Origin: Deltaproteobacteria bacterium
GTDB lineage: Bacteria; Desulfobacterota; Binatia; UBA9968
Direction of reading: 5' to 3'
Assembly: GCA_016874755.1 (NCBI GenBank)
Contig: VGTH01000007.1
Location: forward strand, 1-64,000
DNA: 64,000 nt
Shown here: piece by piece, positions 17,173 to 25,873 of the stretch
Numbering within the stretch: the stretch's first letter is position 1
Layout: each line of letters begins with the position of its first letter
Made by a program: the position numbers and the translations under genes
Notes under the pieces: generated by a model
Databases searched by the model: none
What the model was told of the DNA's origin: nothing
The model's input: the letters and a program-made list of their open reading frames with translations, nothing else

Positions 17173-19680
17173 ATGCAACAGCAGGCTCGGCAACAATGGA
17201 GCGTACTTGCGATCATTGGGTTCAGTGCGCTGGTCTTACTCGGCAGTTCATTGGCGGCTTCCATCCGGGCGATCAATAATCCTTTCCCGGGATTTTTTGT
17301 CCACGAAAACCTGACCGTCGGGCCGTATTTTCTGCCGAGCTGGAGCGGCCAGAAGGCCGGCATCCAATCGCTCGATCGCGTCGTGGCGGTCAACGGTGCG
17401 CCGCTTGAGCGGCGCGCCGACTTGTATGAGCAAGTGCAAAAAGCGCCGGCGGGGACGCTGTTTCGCTACACGGTGGAGCGCCACCACAAGACCGTCGACC
17501 TGACGGTGGCAACCATGCGGCTAGCCTTCAGCGACTGGTTTTTGATCTTTGGCGTTTACCTGGTCATGGGCCTGGCTTTTCTAGTCATCGGTGTGGCTCC
17601 TTACTATTACCGCGCCTCATCGCCGGCGGCGCTGCCGCTTTGCTTCATGGTGATCGCGGTCTTTGTTTGGTTCGTGGCCACCTTCGATTTCATGACGTTG
17701 GGAGCGTTGCCGAAAGAGTTGCGTATCTTCGGTTTGACCTTGACGCCCAGCGCGGCGATCCACCTTGCTTGGTTGCTGACCAGTGGCCAATCGATGTGGC
17801 GCAATCATCCGGTGGCGCTGGTGGTGCTCTATGCGCTGGGGCTGGCGCTAGGCGGCCTCATCAGTACGACTTTCTTCGGCCCCCTCGATCTTTGGTTTGC
17901 GGCGTTTCGCGCCGGTTACCTTTTTACCTGTTTTGGTGCACTGAGTTTCTTATTTATCGTCGGCACGGCGCTGCGCGGTAGCTTGAGCGATCTCGATCGT
18001 TCGCGCTTGCGCGTGATGTTCGTGGGCGCGCTGTTTGGCTTTCTTATTCCCACCGTGGCGACAGTTTTGACCAGCTCTTTTCAGTGGCGCATCCCCTATA
18101 ATTTGGCGTTGGTGCCAACGGTGTGTTTCCCGCTGTCGGTGGCCTATGCGCTGCTCAAATATAGCCTTTTCGATTTGGGCAACGCTTTGAAGATCGCCGT
18201 CAGTCGGATCGCCCTGACCGTCGCTTTGCTAGCGATCTACGTCCTGGTGGTTCACCTGTTGGGGCCCTGGGCGGGCATGCTCACCAACGATCCGTTGGTG
18301 CCGCTGTTTTTTTCCATTCTCGTCGTGCTGCTCTTCAACCCGTTGCTGCGCCGCATCGAGACGGTCGTCGATCGCTACGTTTATCGGCTCGACTACGACC
18401 CTGTCTGGGTGCGTAACCAAACCAGTCTGTTCCTGCGCTCCCTCGCGCCGGCGCCGGAGTTGGCCGAAGGCTACTGCGAAAAACTCAGGGCGTGGATGGG
18501 GTTGGAAAGCGTGACGCTCGCCTATCAACCACACAGCGGCGAAGCGTGCCTCATCGCACCGGCGGCCGAGCAGGACGCCGCGGCGGCTGGCGCCACACGT
18601 TTATGTCATCTGTTGCAGCAACGCAACGATATCGACGGCAGCGCGATCTCGCGCAGCGAGATCGCCACCGATCCACGTTTTCAAAATCGGCGCGAGGATT
18701 GGTTGGCAAGCTTCGCTGGCTTGGCCAACGAGCTCTTGGTCCCGGTGATTTTTGAGAACCAGGTGCGCGGCTTGGTCGCCTTTGGCGCCAAGCGCTCGAG
18801 GCGCGAGTACAACGCCGAAGACGTCCGGCTGCTCACCGTCTTGACGGATCAGCTGGCGCTCTCGTTGGAAAACGGCCGCCTCTATGACGAGTCGGTGCAG
18901 GCCTACCGCAAGGCCGAAGCGGCCAACCAGAAACTGATCGAGATGGACCGCATCAAAAAAGACTTCGTCGCCAACATCTGTCACGAGATCCGCACGCCGG
19001 TGAGCACGATCATCGGTTACGGTGAAATCCTGGCCGACAAAAATTTCAGCGGCGACGCCAATGTAATTCTGGCGCGGCTGATCAACAAAGGCCAGGAGTT
19101 AGCCAGCTTGATGGATAACCTGATGAACTTTACGCGCATGGAAAACGATGGCGCGACCGCGCACCTTGAGCTGGTCAAGCTGCACGAAATCTTGGCTGGA
19201 CTAAAAATGATGACGCAACGGCTGATCCGGGAGCGTCCCATCGAAGTCGGCATCGAGATCGAGCCCGCCATTGAAGCCATCGAGAGCGACGGTCAGAAGC
19301 TGCAGCAAATCTTGGTCGAGCTGGTGACCAATGCGCTCAAGTTTACCAAGCAAGGCAAGGTCGAACTGGCAGTGCGCAAGACCCATGAAGCTGGGCGCGA
19401 TTTCGTCGAGATCGCCGTGGCCGATACCGGGCCGGGCATCAAGGCGGAAGACCAGGAGCTGATTTTCGAAGACTTTCGCCAGCTCGATGGCTCATCGAGC
19501 CGGACCTATGGCGGCACCGGGCTTGGTTTGGGCTTGTGCAAGAAACTCGCCGCGGCACTCGGCGGCACGATTCGCCTGTCGAGTGAGCTCGGTGTCGGCA
19601 GCGTTTTTAGTCTACTGCTGCCGGTAAAAGGAAATATGCCGCGCGCCGATGGCAAACGCTTGCTGCCGGCGCTTGGATAA
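17173..19680 (+). CDS. PDZ-domain, multi-TM, GAF-like sensor histidine kinase
   Basis: The 835-residue kinase has TM1 (about 9-29) and an extracytoplasmic PDZ-like domain (about 45-114, with QKAGIQSLDRVVAVNGAPL). Several membrane helices follow (about 120-390), then a GAF-like region (about 400-590), a dimerisation domain with H604 in NICHEIRTP and a catalytic domain with VTNALKFT, DTGPGIK and GGTGLGLGLC. It should autophosphorylate H604 in response to an envelope or membrane signal. ATG 17173 has AAGGGGGC upstream; the ATG-less extension upstream is mostly the leader hairpin. No response regulator is adjacent, so it is an orphan kinase. The preceding NusG-like gene may share its regulon. Confidence 0.9.
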   Translation: MQQQARQQWSVLAIIGFSALVLLGSSLAASIRAINNPFPGFFVHENLTVGPYFLPSWSGQKAGIQSLDRVVAVNGAPLERRADLYEQVQKAPAGTLFRYTVERHHKTVDLTVATMRLAFSDWFLIFGVYLVMGLAFLVIGVAPYYYRASSPAALPLCFMVIAVFVWFVATFDFMTLGALPKELRIFGLTLTPSAAIHLAWLLTSGQSMWRNHPVALVVLYALGLALGGLISTTFFGPLDLWFAAFRAGYLFTCFGALSFLFIVGTALRGSLSDLDRSRLRVMFVGALFGFLIPTVATVLTSSFQWRIPYNLALVPTVCFPLSVAYALLKYSLFDLGNALKIAVSRIALTVALLAIYVLVVHLLGPWAGMLTNDPLVPLFFSILVVLLFNPLLRRIETVVDRYVYRLDYDPVWVRNQTSLFLRSLAPAPELAEGYCEKLRAWMGLESVTLAYQPHSGEACLIAPAAEQDAAAAGATRLCHLLQQRNDIDGSAISRSEIATDPRFQNRREDWLASFAGLANELLVPVIFENQVRGLVAFGAKRSRREYNAEDVRLLTVLTDQLALSLENGRLYDESVQAYRKAEAANQKLIEMDRIKKDFVANICHEIRTPVSTIIGYGEILADKNFSGDANVILARLINKGQELASLMDNLMNFTRMENDGATAHLELVKLHEILAGLKMMTQRLIRERPIEVGIEIEPAIEAIESDGQKLQQILVELVTNALKFTKQGKVELAVRKTHEAGRDFVEIAVADTGPGIKAEDQELIFEDFRQLDGSSSRTYGGTGLGLGLCKKLAAALGGTIRLSSELGVGSVFSLLLPVKGNMPRADGKRLLPALG

Positions 19681-19742
19681 TTTTCTTCATTGCCGGCTTG
19701 TGTTAAGCATGGGGCACGGTTTTTTCGGAAGGGGAGAGTGCC

Positions 19743-20353
19743 ATGCCTCAGCTTCGCCAAGTCGCCATCGCCGCAAACGATCCCTCCAAGCTAGCGGCAT
19801 TTTACCACGACGTTTTTGAGCTCGAAGTCATTGGCGAAGCATCGACCATGAGCTGCGCGATCCCGACGGCAACCGAATCGGTTTGTTGTCGCGCGCCTTT
19901 GACACGGCTTACAAGCAAACTCCGGTGCCGATCCGCCATGTGGCGTTGTTCACGCCCAATCCGCAACGCTTGGCGAATTTTTATTGCCAGCTGTTCGATA
20001 TGACCGTGGTCGATAAGACCGACCGCTCGTCGATGTTTGTCTCTGACGGTGAGATCAATTTGGCGCTTTTATACCAACGCAAAGAAGAGCCCATCGGGTT
20101 TAACCATTTCGGCTTTCACGTGAAGAGCAACGAAGAGATGCAGGCGCGCGCCGAACGGGCTGGTGTTTCTAAAGGAGCCGCGCGCCCCTCGCGCATTCCG
20201 TTCGCCGAGTATCGCGTGCACGATCCCGAGGGAAACGGCATCGATATTTCGCAAAAAGGGCTGGAAGCTGCGAGTATGAACCGGTTCCAATCGTTCCAGG
20301 GTTCCAGCCATCGGAAGCGGCTCTGCAGCGCCAGAGTATTTGGTGATGAATAG
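19743..20353 (+). pseudogene. Tandem VOC (glyoxalase/dioxygenase-fold) gene, internally deleted
   Basis: GGGGAGAG precedes ATG 19743, which opens a typical VOC start (QVAIAANDPSKLAAFYHDVF). After about 35 residues the homology jumps, in another frame, to the end of the same domain (ELRDPDGNRIGLLSRAFD). It then continues through a complete second VOC unit (IRHVALFTPNPQRLANFY to HDPEGNGIDIS). About 60-75 residues of the first unit are missing, with a frameshift near 19850. The second unit may still be made from an internal start at 19883. The tail after QKGLE is encoded by a repeat-like GTTCCAG stretch. It heads a catabolic-looking gene run. Confidence 0.65.
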
Positions 20354-20993
20354 CAGCGAATTTCTCCAAGCGATTTTAGTGCCGGTGCACGAGTTCTGCC
20401 GGTCGCTCGACGGCAATCCGCCGGCCTATAGCTACATCCCGCTCAAGAGCGATGAAGAGCGCATTCGGGTGATGCAAAGCCGCTTGTTTAACGAGCTGCG
20501 CGCGGCGGACTTGTTCGGCACTTGGCTCCGGACAACGCCGGAGTTCGATGTGAAGGCGAAGCTGGCCGAATCGGCCCATGAAGAGATGGTTCACGCCGAG
20601 CTTTTGGCCAATCGGATTCGCGACCTCGGCGCCGAGCCTTTTGATTATAAACCGCTGCCGGCGCAGATGGCGATGTTCAATGCCTTGGAAGCGTTGACTG
20701 ACACGTGTGAGCGCATCGCTGGGTTTTCGCTGGCCGGTGAAACCGTGGCGAATTATCTGATCGAGATGTGTCTAAAATCGCCGGACGTTCCCGAGTGGAT
20801 CAAGCAGCCCTATCGCCGCATCACCGAAGACGAAGCCGGCCACGGCAGCGTGCCCCAAGGTTTTCTCAAGCGCTACGCGATCACGGAAGAACGCCAAGAG
20901 CGCTGCCGGCGCGCGGTGGCGATGCGCATGGGGTTGTTCCGTGAATATCTCGCAAGCTTAGACCGTTGGGCGATGGGCCGGGATCGCTGGTGA
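20346..20993 (+). CDS. Ferritin-like diiron-type protein
   Basis: The 215-residue, largely helical protein carries two ExxH motifs typical of ferritin-like diiron carriers: EEMVH in helix 2 and DEAGH near the C-terminus. Further glutamates lie in FNELRAADLF and FSLAGETVANYL. I do not recognise a named family; distant relatives include tRNA-modifying and fatty-acid-oxidising diiron proteins. It lies between a broken VOC gene and a fumarylacetoacetate-hydrolase-family gene, so an oxygenase or accessory role in the same catabolic run is plausible but inferred. ATG 20346 is used; TTG and GTG codons precede it in frame. Confidence 0.7.
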   Translation: MNSSEFLQAILVPVHEFCRSLDGNPPAYSYIPLKSDEERIRVMQSRLFNELRAADLFGTWLRTTPEFDVKAKLAESAHEEMVHAELLANRIRDLGAEPFDYKPLPAQMAMFNALEALTDTCERIAGFSLAGETVANYLIEMCLKSPDVPEWIKQPYRRITEDEAGHGSVPQGFLKRYAITEERQERCRRAVAMRMGLFREYLASLDRWAMGRDRW

Positions 20994-21022
20994 ACAGGTT
21001 CCCGCGCAATAAAGGAGCGAAA

Positions 21023-21949
21023 ATGAAGCTATGTTTCTTCGACGATTTCAAACTCGGCGTGGTCGAAGGTGACTCGGTTGTCGATGTGACTGACGCGGTG
21101 CGCGCGATTCCCCATCTCGGGCCCCATGATTTGATCAACGGTTTGATCGAGCGCTTTGCTGAGTATCGCGCGGCGCTCGAAAAGGCAGCGCAGGGACAGG
21201 GAAAACCCGTGAGCAGTGTGCGGCTGCGGCCTCCGCTGCCGCGGCCGGTCAATATCGACTGCATGGCGGTGAACTATATGGAGGATGGCACACGCAAGGA
21301 GCCGGCGCCGATCAACGCCTTTCATAAATCGCCGAGTGCGATCATCGGCGCCGGCGACACAATGATTCTGCCCGACGTGCCGGCGACGATTTTCGAAGGC
21401 GAAGCGGAGCTGGCCTTGGTCATCGGCAAGCGTGCGCAAAACGTTGCGGCGGCGCAGGCGCTGGATTACATTTTTGGCTACATTAATTTTATCGACGGCT
21501 CGGCGCGCGGCCTGCCGCCGAGCGGCAACACTTTTTACCAGATGAAATCGCGCGCGACGTTTTGCCCGATCGGGCCCTATTTGGTGACCAAGGATGAGAT
21601 CGCCGATCCGCACCAGCTCCAGGTGCAGCTGTGGAACAACGGCACGCTGATGCAGAACTACAACACCAGCGACATGGCGCATAAGATTCCGCGCTGCATC
21701 GAGTGGGTAAGCTCGATCCATCCGCTGGAGCCCGGCGACATTCTGGCGCTTGGCACCAATCACCGCGGACTGAACGCTTTTCAGGATGGCGATTTGATCG
21801 AGCTTGAAACCGGGCCGCTGGGCAGGTTGCATGTGAAGATCCGCGATGACTTGAAACGCACCTGGGCGCGCGAGACGCGGCTGCAGCGCCACGAGAAGGG
21901 CCTCGACGGCAACACGCCGCAGCGCACCGGCAAGTACGCCAAGCCGTAA
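21023..21949 (+). CDS. Fumarylacetoacetate hydrolase family protein
   Basis: This 308-residue FAH-fold enzyme contains the metal-binding block FEGEAELALVIGKRA, preceded by INAFHKSPSAIIGAGD and followed by GYINFIDGSARGL. FAH-family enzymes cleave C-C bonds or hydrate/decarboxylate 2-oxo acids at the end of aromatic degradation. AAAGGAGCG lies directly before ATG 21023. Its downstream neighbour is a Rieske oxygenase, which fits a small aromatic catabolic operon. The exact substrate cannot be read from sequence. Confidence 0.9.
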   Translation: MKLCFFDDFKLGVVEGDSVVDVTDAVRAIPHLGPHDLINGLIERFAEYRAALEKAAQGQGKPVSSVRLRPPLPRPVNIDCMAVNYMEDGTRKEPAPINAFHKSPSAIIGAGDTMILPDVPATIFEGEAELALVIGKRAQNVAAAQALDYIFGYINFIDGSARGLPPSGNTFYQMKSRATFCPIGPYLVTKDEIADPHQLQVQLWNNGTLMQNYNTSDMAHKIPRCIEWVSSIHPLEPGDILALGTNHRGLNAFQDGDLIELETGPLGRLHVKIRDDLKRTWARETRLQRHEKGLDGNTPQRTGKYAKP

Positions 21950-22019
21950 TTGAAAATCGCTAATGGAAAATTGAAAATGTTTCGGAGTCTTGGTTCCGAT
22001 CTCGGCGGAGGTTGTCAGA

Positions 22020-23342
22020 ATGGCCGATAGCAAAGCTGCAACCGGGAGTAGCACTCTCAGTTCCTACCAACAACTACTCGATGATTTGCCGCGCACCGGC
22101 CCGGGCACCAAGGGCGGCGAGATGCTGCGGCGCTACTGGCATCCGGTCTGTGTCGCGGAAGACCTCAAGGACATTCCCATCGCTGTGCGCATGCTGAGCG
22201 AAGACTTGGTGGTGTTTCGCGATGGTCAGGGGCGGCCCGGGCTGTTGGGGATTCGCTGCCCGCATCGTTTGGCGTCGTTGGAATATGGCCAGGTTCGTGA
22301 GGACGGTCTCATGTGTTCCTATCACGGCTGGCGGTTTGACGTGCGCGGTCACTGCATCGATACGCCGATTGAGCCGGCCGGTAGCGATCTCAAGACTCGC
22401 ATCAGGCATCTCTGGTATCCCGCGCAGGAGTGGGGTGGGGTGATCTGGACTTATATGGGGCCGGAGAAAGAAAACCCGCCGCCGCTGCCGAAGATCGACG
22501 TGTTGGCCCGCACCGACGGCGAGCCGCGGGTGGTGGCGGGGGATTTCCGCAATTACAACTATCTCAACTGGATGGAAAACTTCGCCGACATGGGCCATGC
22601 GGTGATCTTGCATGGCTTGTTGGTCAGAGATTTGCCGGATGAGCTCAAACCTTACAGCGATCTCACGATCAAAAATTGGGCGCCGCTGCCGATGGAGTTT
22701 GTCGAAACCGACTACGGCATGAAGACCGTTTCGGTGCTCGATACCGGCGATCCGGCAATCAAGTTCGTCAACACCTGGGCTTTGGCCATGCCGATTCACT
22801 GGCGTTTTTCTGGTGTGCGCTCAGGGTTTCCGCCCGATTTCACCGACGAGCGACAGGAGGGCGGCGGCATGATCCGCATCATCGACGATACCCACTTCGA
22901 GTTGTTCCGCTATAATCTGTTTCGTAGGGGCAATTTCCCCGGTACGTTCTTGTTCGGCCTGCCGCCAGGACTGCGCGGCCCCGGTGAATGCAAACCCTAC
23001 GACAATCGCAGGTATGCTGGTTGGGAGGGGATCCCGGCCCTGGAAGATCTCGTCATCCAAGAGTCCCAGGGAGAGATTCCCGAGCGCCGCTTGGAGCACT
23101 TGGGCACCTCCGATCGTGGCGTCATCATGATGCGCCGGCTCTGGCACAGGGCGATGGCGGATGTAGCTGAAGGGAAGGATCCCAGGGGGGTATGGCGAGA
23201 AAATAAAAAGATGCTTGAGGTTGATACATTTCACGGCCACGTCAAAGCCAGTGAGTTGAAGATCGCCCCTGAGAACATGCCATCGTCGTGCGACGGGCGG
23301 GGCCTTTTGCGCGATCAAAAGGGCAATCTGATCTTTCCATAG
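22020..23342 (+). CDS. Rieske [2Fe-2S] non-haem iron oxygenase, alpha subunit
   Basis: The 440-residue protein has the Rieske cluster motif CPHR-x17-CSYH (in RCPHRLASLEYG and MCSYHGWRFD). The mononuclear iron site reads NFADMGHAVILH, that is D-x2-H-x4-H. Layout and length resemble the phthalate 4,5-dioxygenase/vanillate O-demethylase type (ring hydroxylation or O-demethylation). A reductase is needed but none is adjacent. GGAGG precedes ATG 22020. It lies 70 bases after the FAH-family gene and is probably co-transcribed. Confidence 0.92.
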   Translation: MADSKAATGSSTLSSYQQLLDDLPRTGPGTKGGEMLRRYWHPVCVAEDLKDIPIAVRMLSEDLVVFRDGQGRPGLLGIRCPHRLASLEYGQVREDGLMCSYHGWRFDVRGHCIDTPIEPAGSDLKTRIRHLWYPAQEWGGVIWTYMGPEKENPPPLPKIDVLARTDGEPRVVAGDFRNYNYLNWMENFADMGHAVILHGLLVRDLPDELKPYSDLTIKNWAPLPMEFVETDYGMKTVSVLDTGDPAIKFVNTWALAMPIHWRFSGVRSGFPPDFTDERQEGGGMIRIIDDTHFELFRYNLFRRGNFPGTFLFGLPPGLRGPGECKPYDNRRYAGWEGIPALEDLVIQESQGEIPERRLEHLGTSDRGVIMMRRLWHRAMADVAEGKDPRGVWRENKKMLEVDTFHGHVKASELKIAPENMPSSCDGRGLLRDQKGNLIFP

Positions 23343-23377
23343 GCATGGCGTTTTAGCTCGTAAGCTGGTGGGAAGCT

Positions 23378-23386
23378 TGTTATAAT
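23378..23386 (+). promoter_or_regulatory. Extended -10 promoter
   Basis: TGTTATAAT fits the extended -10 consensus TGnTATAAT exactly, 27 bases before the start of the small gene at 23413. No good -35 is visible, as is common for extended -10 promoters. Confidence 0.6.
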
Positions 23387-23412
23387 AGTGAGCTTAAACA
23401 AGGAGAACGAAC

Positions 23413-23700
23413 ATGGAAGAGAGCGGCAACCGGCTCTTTGTCGGCATTAAGATCACCAAGGCGTTGCAAGAAGATATCGACAGCCCGGCGCCTGGGGTGA
23501 AGCATTATTTTGAAAGCAATAACAAAGAATATCTACAAATAGTTCAAATGCGGGATGAGAAATTTATCGGCCGCTACATCAACGACGGTTTTCCGGTTGC
23601 TAACCTTGCCGATGTCGGTCGCAACGTCTGCAGCATCGTAAAGTTGATCACCAAAGGAAAACGCATCGAAGAGAAAGAGGTGCAAATCTATTCCTGCTAA
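23413..23700 (+). CDS. Small protein of unknown function
   Basis: The 95-residue protein begins NRLFVGIKITKALQEDI, faintly like the opening strand of LigT-type 2'-5' RNA ligases, but the two HxT/S motifs of that family are absent, so I do not assign it. It is soluble and of mixed charge, with a single cysteine near the middle (NVCSIVK) and one as the last residue. AAGGAGAACG lies well placed before ATG 23413 and an extended -10 promoter lies at 23378, so expression as its own transcript is credible. Codon use is like that of its neighbours. Confidence 0.65.
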   Translation: MEESGNRLFVGIKITKALQEDIDSPAPGVKHYFESNNKEYLQIVQMRDEKFIGRYINDGFPVANLADVGRNVCSIVKLITKGKRIEEKEVQIYSC

Positions 23701-23738
23701 GGTTTGCTTCGACAGCGTAGCGGGCGGCGATCCGTAGC

Positions 23739-23756
23739 CTAAACTTCAAAGTTTAG
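23739..23756. repeat. Short CTAAACTT palindrome
   Basis: CTAAACTT and AAGTTTAG are separated by two bases in the 100-base gap before the membrane-protein gene. It may fold as a small stem-loop, and no T-run follows. Confidence 0.4.
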
Positions 23757-23800
23757 CGATCCTGCAGTTTTCGTAAGTCCTCATCGATTTAAGCGGTTGT

Positions 23801-24523
23801 ATGCAAATCCTCCAGATCACGCTCTGGCTCTACGGAACTGCGCTCAAGAAATCCCTGGAGTGCGTGCGTAAGAACTGGGTGGTGAGTTTCGCGCCGGTTG
23901 CCTACGGCATCGTGATGTCGGCGGTGGGCATGATCGCGTGGCGCCTCGGGTTTCTCGGTGGTTTTCTGATCGGCTTGGCAGCCCAGGCCTGTATCAGCTC
24001 CGGGCTCCACCTGATTGGCAACATGATTCAGCAGGGCAAGGCCGATTTCGATGACTTTATCAAAGGCTTCACTGTCTACCTATGGGAGTTGCTCGGCATC
24101 GCTTTCATTCTGTGGATTCCTATGCGGCTGGCGGCGATGGCGCTCGCCGGTGTGCCCAACGGCGGTTTGATTTATCTGATGCTGCAAATTGCCGTTTATG
24201 TTTTTCTTAACCCGGTGCCCGAGCTGGTTTATCAATCGCGCACCTCGGGGTTGGGGCTGCTCAGCGCCAGCTACAAGTTCATCGGGGAAAATTGGATCGA
24301 GTGGTTTATTCCCAATGTCATTCTTTTAATCGGCGGCTACTTCCTGTGGAACCTTGTCAGCGCGCTCCTCTTGGGCATGCCGGGAATCCTGGCGACCTTC
24401 ATCGAGCTTTTCGTGCTCGGATTGGCATTGACCTACATCATGCTGTTTCGCGGTTTCCTCTTTGCCGAACTCTACGGTTCGACCCGCCGTAGCCGCGAAT
24501 ATCGCTTCCGCGCCCGCGGCTAA
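23801..24523 (+). CDS. Integral membrane protein of unknown function
   Basis: The 240-residue protein has about five or six hydrophobic segments, with an amphipathic N-terminus (LYGTALKKSLECVRKNW) and a basic C-terminus (STRRSREYRFRARG). It looks like a member of the loosely conserved multi-TM proteins annotated as DUF-type membrane proteins near tRNA synthetase genes, but I cannot name a family. It is 66 bases upstream of hisS on the same strand. No clear ribosome site precedes ATG 23801. Confidence 0.7.
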   Translation: MQILQITLWLYGTALKKSLECVRKNWVVSFAPVAYGIVMSAVGMIAWRLGFLGGFLIGLAAQACISSGLHLIGNMIQQGKADFDDFIKGFTVYLWELLGIAFILWIPMRLAAMALAGVPNGGLIYLMLQIAVYVFLNPVPELVYQSRTSGLGLLSASYKFIGENWIEWFIPNVILLIGGYFLWNLVSALLLGMPGILATFIELFVLGLALTYIMLFRGFLFAELYGSTRRSREYRFRARG

Positions 24524-24589
24524 CGCCTCGGCCGTTTGAACTTGCCGGGTTCTTATGGTGTCCTAGTTAAGTTCAATTCTAGTTATCCC

Positions 24590-25873
24590 ATGAAAGTAAC
24601 CAGTATCAGAGGCTTCGCCGATGTGTTCCCCGGCGAAGTGGAGACGTGGCAAGCCCTGGAGGCGGCGGCGCGGCGGGTTTTTGCGGCGTATAACTTTGGT
24701 GAAATTCGCATTCCGATTCTAGAAAAGACCGAGCTCTTCAGCCGCTCCATCGGCGAGACCACCGATATCGTCGAAAAGGAGATGTACACTTTCGAAATCC
24801 GCGACAGCCGCAACCCCGACGCCGTGCCCGCGGAGAGGGTCACCATGCGACCGGAGGGCACGGCGGGTGTCGTGCGCGCCTACGTGGAATCGGAAATGTA
24901 CAAGGTCGAACCGGCGCGCAAGCTCTATTATCTCGGTCCGATGTTCCGCCGCGAACGGCCGCAGAAGGGACGCATGCGTCAGTTTCATCAGATCGGCGCT
25001 GAAGCGTTCGGCCGTGAGGATCCGTTCATCGATGCGGAAATCCTGTTGATGGTCAACGACCTGTTCGCCGCGGTGGGTTTGACCGAGCCGATCCTGCAGC
25101 TCAATTCGCTCGGCTGCTCCCAATGCCGGCCCGAATACCGGACTAAGTTGTTGGGTTTTCTCAAGGAGCGTGAAGCTGCGCTCTGCGGCAACTGTCAGCG
25201 GCGCATCGAGCGCAATCCCCTGCGCGCTTTGGATTGCAAGGAGCCCGGCTGCATCGATGCGACGCAGGATGCGCCGGCGATTGTCGATTCGCTGTGCGCG
25301 GCTTGCCGCGAGCATTTTGAAACTGTGCAGCGTTTACTGTGGGTGACCCACGTCGAGTTTAGGCTCAATCCGCGCATGGTGCGCGGCCTGGATTACTATT
25401 GCCGGACGACGTTCGAGTGGACGACCAGTTTATTGGGCTCGCAAAGCGCCGTGGGCGGCGGCGGCCGCTACGATGGCTTGGTCCAAGAGCTCGGCGGGCC
25501 GCCGATTCCCGGCGTCGGTTTTGCGCTGGGCGTCGAGCGGTTGACCATGCTTTTGCGGCAAAATCAGACCGATGCGGCGGCCGAGCCGTCCGTTTATTTT
25601 GCTTGGCTCGGCGACAAAGCGCGCGATTGGGCGTTTCCGGTCGTGCACCGTTTGCGGCGAAACGGCTTGGCGGTGGAGCTCGAAGCCGAGGCGCGCAGCC
25701 TGAAGAGCCAGATGCGCCGCGCCGACAAACTCAAGGCGTCCACGGTGGTGATCGTCGGCGACAATGAGCTGGAGAAAAGTATCGCAGTGCTGCGCGACAT
25801 GGCGAGCAAGGTTCAAGAAGAAATCGGTTTAGATGTTTTAGAGGCCAAGCTGGTGGCGAGGAAGGCGAGTTAA
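24590..25873 (+). CDS. hisS: Histidyl-tRNA synthetase
   Basis: The 427-residue class II synthetase charges tRNA-His. ATG 24590 gives the usual start [15 protein letters not shown]. Motif 2 ([20 protein letters not shown]), the HisRS signature [13 protein letters not shown] and the motif 3 region GGGGRYDGL are intact, followed by the anticodon-binding domain. A CxxC zinc-like set (CSQC, CGNC) lies in the insertion domain. Its TAA stop overlaps the ATG of aspS by one base (TAATG), so translation of the pair is probably coupled. Confidence 0.97.
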   Translation: MKVTSIRGFADVFPGEVETWQALEAAARRVFAAYNFGEIRIPILEKTELFSRSIGETTDIVEKEMYTFEIRDSRNPDAVPAERVTMRPEGTAGVVRAYVESEMYKVEPARKLYYLGPMFRRERPQKGRMRQFHQIGAEAFGREDPFIDAEILLMVNDLFAAVGLTEPILQLNSLGCSQCRPEYRTKLLGFLKEREAALCGNCQRRIERNPLRALDCKEPGCIDATQDAPAIVDSLCAACREHFETVQRLLWVTHVEFRLNPRMVRGLDYYCRTTFEWTTSLLGSQSAVGGGGRYDGLVQELGGPPIPGVGFALGVERLTMLLRQNQTDAAAEPSVYFAWLGDKARDWAFPVVHRLRRNGLAVELEAEARSLKSQMRRADKLKASTVVIVGDNELEKSIAVLRDMASKVQEEIGLDVLEAKLVARKAS

